Below are positions 12,301-26,250 of a stretch of DNA of 64,000 nt, one piece after another. The DNA is taken from the NCBI RefSeq assembly GCF_041296385.1, contig NW_027184085.1, positions 7,125,301 through 7,189,300 of the forward strand, read 5' to 3'. Under the pieces are notes generated by a model. The model was not told the origin of the DNA and made no database searches. It was given only the letters and a program-made list of their open reading frames with translations. Source of the stretch: Aphelocoma coerulescens (taxonomy: Eukaryota > Chordata > Aves > Passeriformes > Corvidae). Positions within the stretch are counted from its first letter, which is position 1. Every line of letters starts with the position of its first letter. Position numbers and translations under genes: made by a program.

Positions 12301-14582
12301 TGTACCATGTGATTCTTATAGTTAGTTTGCTGTCCTCAGACTGAAAGGTAAAAGACCTCCTCACAAAGATCAAGAGGAACAGATGCATTTCAAGAGGGTG
12401 GGAAACTCAAACAAGTCTTAGTATCTGAAATCATTCATTACATCTATTTGTTTCTTTTATCTACTTTTCTCTTGGGCTCTGCTTGTGATCCTTCAGTAAA
12501 ACATTTAGTCTCACAAACACACACACTTGGGGACCTGTCATCTTTAAATAAGGGGTCCACGGGGAAAGGAAAGTACTTTTAATTTAGAACTGTCTTAACC
12601 AGAATTAAACCAAGCTTTAGATCCCATGCGGTGGTGTAAGTTTGACATTTGCTTCTTGCTTTTTTCCAAGCTAGCGAGCACAAATGTGCTTCCTCTATAA
12701 AGTAACAGAAAAGCTAAGATTGAATGTAATTAAAATAAAATACAACAATATTAAAATAATATTAAAGGAAGGAAATGTAGTGCATAAACTAGTCATTAAC
12801 CCCAGCATCCTCAATAGATTTAAATTTGAGTAACTGCTGGTTGATTTGCCTACTTATAATTCCCACTCTAGTTTTAGCTGGATATTATATTCTTTTTCAT
12901 TCATTAAAGCTTTGCAGCTGCTTCCCACTCGAGTGAGGGGTGCACTGTCGTGCCGAAGGGAATGATTCCTAGACGGAAAGAAGTTTTCAATCCTTTGGGA
13001 ATTCCTACAATGATTCCAAAGGGGCCTGGGATTTTACCCATAGGCTCGTATCTATGTTATAGATTAACCTGGTATATTTCATCTAAATTCTCCTGAATCC
13101 TAATAGAGTCAGTTAAGTGAAATGTTAGAGTAAATAAGTGCACAGACTACCAGAATACCCCAGAGCTGGATTTTTTTCAGCTATGACCCAAATTTGGATC
13201 CTGACACTGCATAACTGGCCTTTCCTTTCTCACTTTGTGTCCATGTACATAAATGTATATAAGTGTGTGTACATATAGCCTAGTAAGACATACTAAAATG
13301 TTTTAAGATGAAAGATCCTGGATAACATGTAGTCATAAGACGTTATTTATGCAGTTTCCTTGGAGGAAGATTAATTGGGCTGAGGGATGTACACTAATGC
13401 ATGAGTCAGCTGTGGTATCATCACTGCAGATACATGGCTGATTCAGATGATTTAAAACACACAGCCATACTACAAAGCAGCTCAGGACAGGAAGTTAAGA
13501 ATGATTTCAAAGCCAGCAGATACTGCAGGAGAAATCTGAGCTGGTAGAATATAATTACACCAGTCAGCATGTTGTCTAGGCAAGTGAATGAATATTCTCC
13601 TTTCTGCGTGAGAGCCAGAGGCTTCTTTCAAATATCCATAACTCCAAGTTTAGACATGATTATGAGGATACTTTGGATTTAATATTGATTTAGAGAGCAC
13701 AATATACTGGATAGAGCCCTGCAAAGTAAATCTTAGGACTGACAATCCCAGTAAAGGCTCTAGTCACCTGAATGAGTTCTGAAGTCTAGTCCTGAAGCTT
13801 CCCTCTTTGTAGGCTGTGCAACTTCAGTTATGGCGTTTGACACAGCTGCAGCCCTTCCAGAAAGGTATTTGTAGCCCAACAGCCTCCAGAAGCTCAAGGA
13901 CATGGCCCTATAAGAGCTGTTTGAAGTGACTCAGTCACTTATCATAAAAACTGTACAATTTAAAGGACAATGCAGACAAAGAAATTGAAGCCACACATTG
14001 GAGAATGAAGATGGTGCAAAAGGACCATGCAGAACTGTCAGCAATTTGGAAGTAAGATTTTGGATTCACCAGCCACTGGTAGAGCAGAGAGAAAACTCGT
14101 GGCTCTGGAGTCCCCAGTGGTTTGCTCATAAAAAGCATCCTTCCCTGGCTTAAGAAATATGTTTAATGAATTCAAGCTGAAAAACCTCTCATGAATCTGT
14201 AGTTTGAACAGATAGGAGTATCCAACATGGGAGAGGGTGGGAACAAAGGTACAGAGAAGAGTGCCAAATTCAGAATGGAGATCCAAGTCCAGCCTGAGGA
14301 CCCCGAGCTCTCAGCTGCTTGACTATAAAGTTGTTGCATCCCTGTCATTTATTCCCTTAGTTAATGAAAAGGCACCCATAGTCTTCACTCCTCCCACCAC
14401 ACACCTTGCTGCCAGCCCCTTCTTGCTCCATTTCATGCCCAATCAATATTATTTGACAACATACAGGTCAGCAATGATGGCAGTTATATCAGCAGCATGG
14501 AAATTACAAAAGAAACTATTGTTTGTCTTGAAATTAAGGGCTACTGAAATCAATAGTACATTTGAAAATTGATATCGACCAC

Positions 14583-14612
14583 TCTGTGTGTGTGTGTTTG
14601 TATATGTGTGTA
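14583..14612. repeat. TG microsatellite
   Basis: About six TG units from 14585, then an interrupted TTTGTATATGTGTG extension. Seen directly. Confidence 0.85.
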
Positions 14613-15684
14613 TTTGCATGTTTAGGTACAAGAAGAATTTTGGGGGTTAACTCCTCTTTCAGCTACATAATTTCTGTTTCTTTTTGACAAAGCCGATGAA
14701 ATCACCTTAAAAATTATACACATATGAGTCTTTTTGAAGCAATTGAAAGGAGAACAATATTGACATCTCATAATTGGATTTCCCCACTTACAAAGGTAAT
14801 AGCCACTGTTTTGTGATTATTTTCCAGGGCTTGTATGTTGGTTTATTGTTTTCGAGGTTTGCTCTGGGTTTTGTTTTATTTATTTAAAGGTTTCTATTCA
14901 AGTCATATCAAGAAGAAGGGACGAATAATGTCTGCAAATGCCATTTGGATCAAACAAGCCAAGAATAGTAATAGTTATTGTTTGGCATATTTGAGAGCTA
15001 TTGTGTGACAAATAGATTTGGAGTCATCATTTGTTTAAAAAGGCAGTAAATGAAACTTTATGAGATGGGGACAGAGTAACGACACAAAATTACCCATCCA
15101 GAACTCCTGATGGTGATCAGTAAAATGAAATGGATTAACTGTTTGTTTTTCCCCCCTCCAAGCCACCAAGAAAATAAGATGCAATCAAAAATATTTTTTA
15201 TCCTTGACCCACGGTGAAAAAAAAAAAATTGCATAGTAGTGGCTCATGACAGCGGAGTTTGATGGGTAATGATTAGATAACCAGAAGCAGATGAGAACAT
15301 AACAAAAGGCCAACCAAGTGTTGTCACAGTCAGAATAACAAGGGGTTTTTTAATGAGAAAAATGATGCTGGTATGAAGTATGACAGTTGTCTCCTGGTAT
15401 ATGCTAATCCCATGCTTCATGACTTCTTCTCACTACCTGAATGGACAAGGAAAGATTTTTCTCTTCACCGTTTTCTCCACCTGTATTTAATGAATAATTT
15501 ACTTTGTTCACTTCTCGGAGCTTCATCTACCAATCACAAGGGAGAGCATTTGTATAAAACCTGACAATGGTGCTGAAGTACCTCCTGATTGGCTAACTCT
15601 TATGAGACAAGTGTCATACTCAGTGCTGGACCTGGAGACAGGAATGTTTCCCTAGGAAGGTCACCAGGGGAACAAAAAGTACTC

Positions 15685-15702
15685 TTTTTTTTTTTTTTTT
15701 TT
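15685..15702. repeat. Poly-T tract
   Basis: Eighteen uninterrupted T, followed by CTCTTAGG. It resembles a strong polypyrimidine tract plus AG, but no exon-like sequence with a donor was found just downstream. Confidence 0.85.
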
Positions 15703-16123
15703 CTCTTAGGCTACTTGTCTTCACTGGATTTTTGGCTGATTAGAGGAAGGGAACAGAACAAGAGGTGAGTTTTAGAAGTCCTTGAAGTGGCTCATACACA
15801 ATGACTTGCGGATCAGATTATTTGAGATTATAGAGTTTCATACAGACAATGGGGAGAACCTCTGTACTTCCAGTGGTGGGTCAAATATTGCACCATGACA
15901 TGCAAAGGATGTTGAGACAGACTCTTTACAGGGGAGATTACGGCAAATCAAGGTGTTTACGCTCATCTTTCCTTAGTCTGTGTTTTTTCTTAATTTCTCT
16001 GCTTTGCTTTTATCAATTTTCACTGGATTAAATTTCTAGAAGTCAGTTATTTTTCCTGGAAATTCCACAAATGGCATTTTCTAACTTCAATTTCAAGTCA
16101 ACCCACCCCCTCCAACCCCCCCG

Positions 16124-16238
16124 TAAAAAGCCAAACAAATAAATAACCAACCAACAACAACAAAAAAAATCTACCAAGAAACCAAACCACACAACAGAGC
16201 AAAAAATACGAAGTGCAACCAACCAACCAAATAAAATC
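16124..16238. repeat. A/C-rich low-complexity tract (CCAA, CAA units)
   Basis: Units of CCAA, CAA and AAAT with several CCAACCAACCAA blocks. There is no tandem period longer than four bases. Confidence 0.8.
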
Positions 16239-19200
16239 TACATTCCATCATTATTGCTCATACAATTGATCTGTTAAACCTGACTTATGAGAAAGATGTC
16301 TACTTACATCTTAATTACCAAGACAATTCTTCACACAGATGTTGTAAATACTGTTATTTATTGATTACGTAGCATGTGTCACCAGGCTAGAAGCACTTTC
16401 CCCTGAATTATATACTACTTGGCCAAATTTTGATCTCTCTTACACCTTGATGTTACAGATCCCCAGATGGAAGACACTATAAAGAGAGTGCTAAATTTGA
16501 AGAATATTCGTTTGAACATTGACAGACAGCAAGAAGACTCTTTCCAGGCCGTGGGCCAAACTGTGCTATGAAACTCACTGCTCCAAGTCTAGTATAACTC
16601 CCCTGAGTCATCACCACTCTCAGTATTTTGAGTCTCAAGTGTTTCCCTGCAGGTCTATATGCTTCTTAGCCTAATGAATCCTTTTCTTGCTTTTCTTTGC
16701 CTCTCCTGATAATCCCAAATCCTCATCCTTCCCATTCAGGTTAAAATCAAACCATACAAAGTATTCCTTAATCTGAACAAATATCTGTTTCCCTCAAACT
16801 TAGATCCTCATCTAATTATATAATTATAATTTCAGTTCACCAAAGTTGCTTTAACTGTCCTAATTTATACCAGTAAGAAATCTTACCCATAATTAAATTT
16901 TAAAATGTTGAAAACATATTTTACTGAAACACCCGTGAAGTGGTCTTTTAGTAATCTACTTCAAATGTACTGCATTTTGACATTCTTCATTCTGCAATTC
17001 ACAAAAAAATCTTTCTCTACTTTTCCTACAAAACAACCTTTTTCTTCTTGAAGCTACATATTGATTCTAAAATTTCTTCTGAAAGCCATGTGGACAATCC
17101 TAAAGTCTGCTTTTTAGTTAAATTGTGACTGAAATAGGAAGATTCATCAACCTTGGATATCTGGAATATGAAGTAGGAGATAAATTCTAACAAAAGCTTA
17201 AGTGGCTGCAGTAATTAAACACCTTTTCTTTTTTTTTCTTTTGGGACATCAGGTGATCAAGGAAACTTTATCTGTATCCTGGACTATGAGACCACAAATT
17301 TCTCCCTTTCAAAGCTCCAATCTAGCAGGTTTAGGAACATGGCTCTCCTGATGTGAGTTAGGAATGGATGTGTCTACTCTAGTATTTACAGAAAAGGTCA
17401 ACCCTGAAATGGTTAAGTCCTGGTTGTCAGTGAGAAACGATAAGCTCTTCTCTGTTGGTGGCCTCTGTTTGGAGCATACAGTGGTGGCAGGGATCTCCCC
17501 AGATGGGAGATCAGTTGAGAATTGATATCCACATTATCACCCAGCTGGGCCAGATGGGTTAAATAAATCCCACATCCAGGGTTTTCCATGACATACAGCA
17601 AGGAAATTCTGTCTTGTGGATTTGCAATTGAACTTCTGACAGAGACATTTTCCTGCTATATCCTGAAGAAATATACTTTCTCTAATAGGAAATATAAACT
17701 ACTTACATAAATTTCTTATATATTACTTATGGACTTTAATGTCAGTAAAAATTAGTGTTACATTAAAGTTCATTATGACACATTTCATTTACTATTGTAT
17801 CCCAAACAGTGAGTTGGAAAAGCCTAATCACCATAAAAATTATACCTAAATGACATCTGGAAAAATCAAAACGGAAGATTGAGCCAGGTAATGGAGGCAG
17901 AGTAGAAATTTTTTTTTGGTAGGTTGTTCTTTTGTTATTACTATAATTTTATTTTATTTTAGCTTGCTGAATTCAAGCTATAGAAGAATAATGGAACATA
18001 ATCCAACTTCCAAATAATAACAATAATGATAAAAATAAAAACTATGTGGGAGAAGTGGAGAACAAAACTGTTCAGCAGAAATGAGCGAGCAGCAGATTGG
18101 AAGTATGAACAAACCTGTCCAATGTCATAGCATGCCAAATTCTTGAAGATGACAGATGGTAGAATTTTCTTTTACTGCACTCTACAGAAATACACAATAA
18201 AGCAAAGTTCACCTCCTTCTCCTCCATCCTCCAGCAGGTCATTACTAGATTTCTTGAGACATTACACGCATCCTCCCTTCGTTTTCCATGGCTTATTTTA
18301 TTTTGCATTGTTTACCTTATTTTTTGCATTTCCTTTTTTCTCATCTTTTAATGCCAGAATATTGGTATTTTGTTTCTGTTTCTAGTGACTAGAGCCTTTT
18401 ATTCTATATTGAAAAAAAAAAAATTAGCTTTCTAATGGAAATTTTCCTCAAAATGGTTAATGTTAACATCTAAGGGAAGGTTTTTTAATTTTTAATGTGA
18501 TCCATACCTGTATTTTCATATTCCAGAGGCTAAAGATCCTCTTTGGCAATAACTACTCTTGTGACATTCCCTACATTGCCAATCTTTTATTATCTTTCCT
18601 CTCAGATGGTATTACTCATATGCATTTAATAAAACTCACATGTGCGGTGATGCTCTTTCTGTGGCCATCACACAGCTCCCCTGAGGGGACAGATAGGGAA
18701 TGGTTACCTTAACAAGCAAAACACTGCCTGGCAACATTCATGGACACCAGAAGATGATTACTGATACTACTAAACAGAACAGCTCCAGATATGGGTTTGG
18801 ATTATGACAATTATCAGCCTCCAGAGCTATTCCTTGGCATGTAACCAGTATGGGTTAGGGACTGTTCTTAGCAGGCAGTTAAAGTCATGTTTTAAAACCT
18901 AAGAAGTTGCTGCAATGGGGATGAGACCCATTTCATGACATTCAGTCATGAAGAAATAGACCAACAAATGTTCAATTAACATCTAATGGTATTGTCTAAG
19001 AGCAGTGCTTGAGCACTTCCACACAGAAAACCATGGGATAAACCCGCAAACGCACTGAGGTGAGACCAGAGAATGAGGGAACAGTTACGTGGATGTTTAG
19101 GACCAGTTTGTATTCTCAAATGACTGATACTGAATGGAAAACACACTTTCATTTTACTCTTCATGCTCTTTCTCCATTTTCCCTATTTTCTGCCTTCAAA

Positions 19201-20439
19201 CAGTACAATTTTCAGGTTGGGGACTATTTTTCCCTATGCTTATGACTAACTCTTAGTACAAAACATCATACCTCTGTCGTGGCTAAAGAAGTTATGACAA
19301 TTCTTGTTAACCTATGGATCTTGAACTCTCATTGCCAAAACAATGCCATTATTAATGCAGATAAAATTATCCTTCTGAAGATATTTATGGAAAAGCCTAC
19401 ATTAATGCTCCTCTTCTCCTTCTTTGTCATGTTTAGTACAAAAACACCATCCTTCTCAAAAATATTTGCTATATTTTATTAAATTACTAATTTGAAGAGC
19501 TTTATAACTCCTTCTAATAACAAAATAGCTCTTCAAGATGTATTGCTGCCTCTTTCTTTCTGTGAAAAGAGCCTGACAAAAAATTCAGAGAAAAAGGGTA
19601 TAGAGAACACCTTCACTGAAGGATTTCCAAGAAAATAATCCAGCTAAACTAGTTTTGAAAGAATGAATGAAGCATAGTGGTACAGCAAACACATTAAAAG
19701 TTACCACACAAACAGAGATATTTTTTATTTGTTTGTTTCTCTCCTTCTTGTGTCATCCATGGCCTGTCCGGAGGCAAAGAGACTGACACTTGTAATATCC
19801 TCCCTCTCAAGCCGTCTGTCAGCCGGGAAATAATGAAGGGAATTGAGCTTGTTTCAGCAGAGATCAAGATTTCTAATGGGAAACTGGTGATGGAGATTGT
19901 CTGAGTGCTTGTGCCCTGAGCATGGATGAGTTAGTCAATGTCAAAATATAAACCATCACTCAGGGAATGTGGATAAGCTTGTTTGGCTCCACAGCTGTTT
20001 TCTGTGTTGGGAAAACTCTATTATGTGCTATGCTTTTCTAATTATTATTTATTTTTAAAGGCAATCTTTTCTTTTGCAAATGTGCAGTCAGAAAAAAAAG
20101 CCCGTCCTGCTAGGTATACAAGTCTTTGTTGCCATTTTGAATGTGTGAGAGAGATGGGTTATACAGGAGTCCCATAGGGAGTTTTTTCTTTTCAGCATAT
20201 TATTTGTGCAATATGTAGGGGTTTTTGTTAACACAAGTTGTGGTCAACTGGAGGTTTGCTATGAGCTATATAAAAAAAAAGATGGATTAGGCTAATGCTA
20301 AAAAGTTAGAAATTCCATATAAAATAACCACGATGACACATTATTTCTCTTTCCCTTGGCTGCTTTTTCTGCTGAGACCGAAGGTTGTTTGGAACTGGAA
20401 TTGCTTCTTCCTATGAGTTTGCACAGTGTCAGCTGGTAA

Positions 20440-20646
20440 GACTTTAATCTGGTCTGTATTCTCCAAATTCTGGTATAATGTATCTAAGTACATGGTTTGC
20501 AATACATCACTGGTCATTGCTGAGAACAAGAGATAGACAATCTTCTCTTGCAAATGGCTTAGAGTAGTTGATCCTGCCTTGGGGAAAGAACTACATGGAT
20601 TACACACCCTCTTAAGACCCCTTGCAATGCTATTTTTCTGTGATTG
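20440..20646 (+). mobile_element. CR1 LINE 3' fragment, ancient
   Basis: This is the 3' end of an old CR1 family. It shows ATGGCTTAGAGTAGTTGATC, CTGCCTTGGGG and AAGACCCCTTGCAATGC, and ends in TTTTCTGTGATT, which matches the order and wording of the CR1 3' untranslated end. It is strongly 5'-truncated, as CR1 copies usually are. Upstream divergence makes the left edge uncertain. The 102-codon minus-strand frame here is a shadow on the repeat. Confidence 0.72.
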
Positions 20647-21345
20647 CATCTAATACATACTCCACTGCCATTAAGGCATTTGGAATCTAAAACAGGGCTC
20701 CTCCTTTAACGTAAAGGGAAGTGGGAGTAAGTCCATCTGAAAAACAAAACAAACTAAAACAAAACAGATCTTTGTTTCTGAATTGGTTTAATAAGTAAAT
20801 AATTTTTTTAAAAGTTCCCAATTCAGATATTGTTCAAAAGCAGCCTTTTGGATTACTGGATTGGATCTTTTTCCAATTGTACATCTATTGTTCTTTATTC
20901 TACTGAGCATGTTTCAGATATAAAAATCACTTGCTGTGAGCTTGAATAAGAAGGCATCTGTCAGAAAGGGGAAGCATGCCCATCTTTTGAAGGGAAAAGC
21001 AATACCTAAAAGCTTCTGTAGGTTGCAAATGCCACTGCCACAGTTGCAGAGATGATTCTGTCTGTGTTCTGTCACTGGTTTCTTCATGTGATTTGCTATG
21101 GGGTACTGCAGGTGGCATTTCTCCAGCTTTAGACCAAGCTGAAGACACAATATTTGATCTACAGCAACCATCTTTGCTTTCCAGTTCTGTATGAAGAGCA
21201 ATTAATTTTCTTTTAAATTGTCTAATCAGAATTATGCAGTGATGAACAGGTATCTGCTTAACAAATAGAAGGGAGTATCAAAAGACTAAACATAAAAACT
21301 TAAAAGCTCATCTAGATCTGCTTAAGCTCTTGCTTAACCACTAAG
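20647..21345. other. Non-coding stretch between two CR1 relics
   Basis: Nothing is recognised beyond short A-rich and T-rich patches. Two overlapping minus-strand frames (20914-21201) are unsupported by any motif. Confidence 0.5.
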
Positions 21346-21600
21346 CAGAGCCATCCTGGTCCATCCTCAGACATCTCCCTGCAGATACTGACAGACATTG
21401 GTAACATCCTCTCTCAGTTCTCTCTTCTCCAGGATAAACAGGCACAGCTCCCTCATCCTTCCCTCATAAAAGAGGTGCTCTAGCCCCTTAATCATCCTTG
21501 TAGCCCCCCACTGGATCTACCTCAGGACCTGCATATCTCTCTTGTCCTTAGGAGCCCAGAACCGGACACAGCACTCCAAGTAAGGCCTCGCCATGGCCTA
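21346..21600 (-). mobile_element. CR1 LINE fragment (antisense)
   Basis: Read on the minus strand it contains the CR1 ORF2 C-terminal and post-RT text: GAGTGCTGTGTCCGGTTCTGG, GGGCTACAAGGATGATTAAGG, GGCTAGAGCACCTCTTTTATG, ATGAGGGAGCTGTGCCTGTT. The true 3' tail is missing and both ends are truncated. Divergence is moderate and indels have broken the frame. Confidence 0.92.
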
Positions 21601-24600
21601 AACATAACAACTAAACTCTTTGTTGCAAGTTCGAGATGTGAACTTTTCTTTTTGACTAGGGCAGTGTGCTGTGCTGGTCAGACTTTGTGATGACCTTGTG
21701 CCATCCTGGGTCATTACTCTAAGCTATTTGGTATCTGAACTTGGTCTCTCTGACTGGCTTGGGAGCTCTGATTCTGCATCTGCAGATAAAGCATCTCTCT
21801 TATCTTTGCTCTAGCTCAGAAAACTTGCATAACAGTGCACACTATGAGCTATGGTTAAACATTCAGAACACCTTCCTCTTTGTGACCAGGCATTTCTCTG
21901 TCCTCCAGAACAGATAAAGGTCATAGACAGAAATTTGAAGTGTAACTCATGAAATTATCATATGTTAATCGCCCTCTTCAGATAGTGATCTGTACTCTGG
22001 ATTATTACAAAATCTTGGATACTTTTTTTTTTATCAGCACCCCCCAGTGGGACCTTTTGAGTCAGAAGTCCAGCGTTGTATGAGGTCTTTATTTATTTAT
22101 TTTCCATGTTCATTTAGCAGATGCTCTTTCTAAGTACAAGTCCTTGTTCTCAGGGGCTTCTCACTGCACAAAGGTCTGAAAGTTCAACCACAGCCTTTAC
22201 AGGATAAGGCTTACATCCTCTTCTGTGCTTTTTGAATTTCTGGAAACTCTCTTATCCTTAATCTAATAATAAATAATTGCAATAATTAGTATTATTAATA
22301 ATGCAGGATCTCAGAGGGCATAAGCACTGGTAAAACAGAGCATCCAAAAAATTTCTGTGAGCACAGAAATGCCCCCCAAGGAAATAAAGTAGTCAGAGGG
22401 AAATATCTTGAAGCCAATGTAACTTTGGGAGAAATGTGTTGTTTCTAATATGCTTTTGGTTCTCTATGGAGCAACAAAAAAACGCCATAAATTATTATAA
22501 TTGTTGATTATTTGTTAGGCACTAAAAATACAGTCAGGGTAATGAATGATTTTTAATTTTCAAGGCTTCAGGATACTTTAGTGAAAAGAGTTTGGTGAAT
22601 TTCAGTCAGTCTCATGCTGGAGAGGTCACAAAGCACACATACAGAATAGTGAACACTTCTTTTCACAGTGCTATCTATAAACTGTAGGCCAAATAAGACT
22701 GAGCAATTCATTTTCTCTTTTTTGTTGCCTGCCAGAAATACTTCAGTGTGGAACTCATTCTGTCCAGAATATTGGTGTCCAGACTATTTTGAGCATCTGA
22801 GTATAACTGGTAAGCTTTGGGTCTCTATTCCATGAATAGACCTATTTCATCCAATAAAAACAGGTACAAAATTTACTTTCAAGGTCAAATCAAGAACTTT
22901 TGGAAAACATCCCAGAAGAGAATTCCCTTTATAGTCTGGAGGTTACCAGGAATTTCATGTTCATATGGCTTCACAGGTCTTTCCAGTGGTCAGAGCCCTC
23001 TACTACTGTTTGTAAGACAGAATAAAACCTAGCCCAGAGGGAAAAGCTCATTTCCCACATGAGTACATTTAACAGAGAGGCTACAAACTCCCAAAGGACT
23101 ACCACATTACCTCAGGTCTTATGAAGACATGGAAAGACAGGGAAAGACAGAAGCCCTGGGTATGTCTTGGAGCATGAGGTAGCACTGGCAGGAAGGACAA
23201 GGGAGGCAATAACCTACTGGATTTTGGTGAGGGGCAGAGGTGTGTTGCTCTCCTGTCAAACAAGCCACCACAAGGGTTACAAATCAAGGCTGGAACTGGG
23301 AAAACACCACAGCAAATGAATCTCCTACATTTTTTGGTATATAATTCAATTTTCTTATGCAATTCTTGTATTGTCTCCCAAACTTTTCTGAAAAACATAA
23401 GGAAAATCTTCTCATACACAAATGTGAATTTTCTGGGTGAATTTCCAGTGATGAACAGTACCCTTTAGCACCCTTTAGCACAGCCTCTTCATTCTTGATC
23501 TCATGCTACATCCGTGAATCCTAACTCCATGCTTCTTCTTCCATTCCCTGATCTCATGGGAAGAGGTTTTTTTACAGTAGAAACTCCTGTTTTCAGCTGG
23601 AAAAGTGGCAGCACTGGGCGTGATTGTCAGCCTTTCTGGGCTGGTGAGGTTTTTATGAAATTAGACATATTTGTCTTGATGTTTAGTAGAGAGCATGAAA
23701 TTCAAATCTCTGTGTTTGGCATTCCGCAGGCCAGCGCTTTAATATTCAATGACATAACTTCATTGCGGTTTTGACAACACTATATAGGAGTTGTGCTTAC
23801 CATTGAAAATTAAAGCCACTGAAAGAGTTGACAACAGCAGAATTGTGAATGCTTCCAGGCTCCTGAAGTGATTGTTATTCCAGTTTGTCTAGAAGTGCTT
23901 ATTGTGTTTGTAATACCGTCAGTTCCACTTAAGGGCTACTTGAAGTCAATGCAATACGGGTAAGTATTACAGAAATCTTTTTTTCCTCCTGAACATTTAT
24001 ACCTCTGTGGCTCATTTGCATTTTCATTTGCCCATATGTTTATTGATTAGATTTTTGCTTGAAATCTTATCCAGGGTTAGTGTTTATATCTGTGTATCCT
24101 ATCTACGAAGATTCTTATCTGTTCCTTGTCTCCATCATTTTTTAGCACCTCAGAATCACTCACAGGCTTTTATCCTCAGCTCTGAGGGAGGGAAGTGCTG
24201 TCTGTGTTTCAGAAATTGGAGATTTGTATGCAAGCCCACGAATTATGAAAACTCTATCTTAATTTCCTGTACATGTTAGTTACACAGATTGATCTTGCTA
24301 TGGTTTCTGCAGTGAAAAGAGATTGTGCACCGAGCATCCAAACTTGGTTCAAAAAACAAAAGCAACTGAAAACATTATAAAAATCAACCTCCAAATTATA
24401 ATGAATTCAAAGCAATGAAACTATAGATCTGCAAAATTGTTATGCATAAAAGTAACGAAATTAAGAATTTTGCTTTTCTCAGTAATTTTTATACGTATAT
24501 CTCAAAGCAAAATTTTTTGCTCAGGTTTACTGTGCTGATCTCATTTCTTCATGTTGTATCTTGCAAGATCTCTACACTGATATGTAGAACCAAGCCTAAA

Positions 24601-26250
24601 TTTATTCTTAACCGGTTTGAGGCATGTGAGGCTCCTCACCTTATCTCCATTGTACCTTCCAGTTAAATGCAAAGATTTGCTGACAGATCTTATTTCTCGG
24701 GAGTGTCATTACAACACAACCCATGATCCTTTGAGTCTTAAAAACCCAAATCTTTCCTAGAAATTAATCTGAAACACAATTTTCTTATTTTCATTAGCTC
24801 TTTTCCCTGCAGGCCTGGAGACCCTGAGGGGCAATAGTCAAATGCCATAAAATATGACAACTATCCAGATCCTTCCTTTCCACTAGGAAAGTTGGAGCTT
24901 CCAACTGGCTTGACAGCCTCGATGGCTTGGGCATACTCCAGCTCCTGATTTTAATTTTAAAGTTCTCACTAGCTTAATTTAAACACTCTAAAAATTCAGT
25001 AAAAATTTTTACTTCTGTTAACGTAATATGGTACTCTGTCTGAGTTTGTTGCAATTATATTAACATCTAAACAGTGAAATAAAATAAATCTGTAATGAAT
25101 ATTCACATTAATGAAGAAAAAATATTAATACCCATAAAATTTGTGAAATACATTGAAATAAATTTATATGAACTAAATTCTTCTTACAAAATCACTACCA
25201 CAGGAATGTACAGACTCTCTGTTCACAAAATGCAGGTATTACATCTTAAAATTGCTTTCATCATTTATTGAATTAAAAGAGAATTAGGTTTCTTTTTCCC
25301 AATCTTCATATTACAAGGCTGGGAGATCCATGTTATGCACATAAATTAGCTTTTTTCTTTGGTCAGGAATGTTCTTTCCTTTTCCATCCCACATTTATTC
25401 ATTGCCAATTTACCTCCAGATACCCTTGTGCCAAGAATGCCTTTTAACCTAATAGTTTCTTCTTTGTCCCTGATGTTTATTTCCCTTTCCCCTCTCTCAC
25501 AGGCATTCCAAAAAGCATCCTCATTTCTTATCATCCTCTAATATGATGTCAGTGTTGGTTATACACTCATGCAAGTTTTGGAATGGATTTCATATCACTA
25601 GTGGTTTAATCTGTGCAAATTGCTCAAGCAGTGATGATATCAATGGAAAAAACATCAAGAGTAGTAGAGGATTCAACAGAGATTGACATCATTGTCCAAG
25701 ATAGGACCTGTAGATCACTGCATACATCCCACTACTGAATCCTGGGAGAACCTAGGTGAGCCATCTTAGATAAAGCATTTAAGTGTGAAAAGCCTTGGCA
25801 AAAATCTGACCTGTTTTCCCTGCAGGCCACAGGTGATTGTGCATCCTTTTCCATGTTTTGGCTTTATTTGGAAGATCCATATGAAGAAAAGCAGATAATG
25901 CATAATAGGGGAACACAGGACCCATTCTACTGGCTCAGAAAAAGAGCTAATGGATTCAGTGTCCTGTCTCCCATAAAAAGAGACTTGCCTGACTCAAAAA
26001 AAAAAAAAAAATGACAGTCATCAACACCAGACAGAAAATAGTCATAAATAAAAAAATCCAGATTTAAAAAGGCTGTTATGGGTTAATGAATAACCTGGCC
26101 CCAGGAAAATTCTTTCATAGAAAGATGATAGTTGGTAAATACTTATCATAATTGTTGGTATTCATCCTATCTGAGTATCTGTCTCAGCCTTTGAGTCATA
26201 ACATCTTCTAGGAGAAACAGGCTATCCAGCCCCATGGCCTTAATATTTTC
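21601..26250. other. Non-coding stretch; one conserved-element-like patch
   Basis: No gene is recognised. A perfect 10-bp duplication (ACCCTTTAGC twice) lies at 23460-23479. The patch about 23700-23960, with GCATTCCGCAGGCCAGCGC, ATTCAATGACATAA and TTGCGGTTTTGACAAC, has CpG-containing mixed sequence unlike its flanks and could be a conserved non-coding element. A run of 16 A lies at 25996-26011. Confidence 0.5.
25996..26011. repeat. Poly-A tract
   Basis: Sixteen uninterrupted A, seen directly. No element body is recognisable upstream of it on the plus strand. Confidence 0.85.

Larger units (their letters stand above)
7686..12880. other. Long AT-rich single-copy stretch; conserved-element-like patches
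   Basis: No gene is recognised. Simple repeats include 19 T at 8144-8162 and an A/C-rich tract at 9301-9373. The patch about 8010-8140 (TAATTGG, TAATG and ATGCAT cores) and the patch about 8930-9110 have the mixed composition often seen in conserved non-coding DNA. A 142-codon plus-strand open frame at 11463-11891 begins with a hydrophobic segment but matches nothing I know. Confidence 0.5.
12881..20439. other. Long non-coding stretch, few repeats
   Basis: No gene or young transposon is recognised over about 7.5 kb. Simple repeats are a TG microsatellite (14583-14612), a T run (15685-15702), an A/C-rich tract (16124-16238) and A14 near 18411-18424. Patches near 14900-15330 (forkhead/SOX-like TATTGTTTGG, homeodomain-like TAATGATTAG) and 19770-19990 look like conserved non-coding DNA, but this cannot be shown from one sequence. 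Confidence 0.5.

Noticed and set aside
15660..15720. Splice acceptor after the T run (CTCTTAGG)
   Set aside because: No exon-like segment with a matching donor was found downstream; poly-T followed by AG is common by chance.
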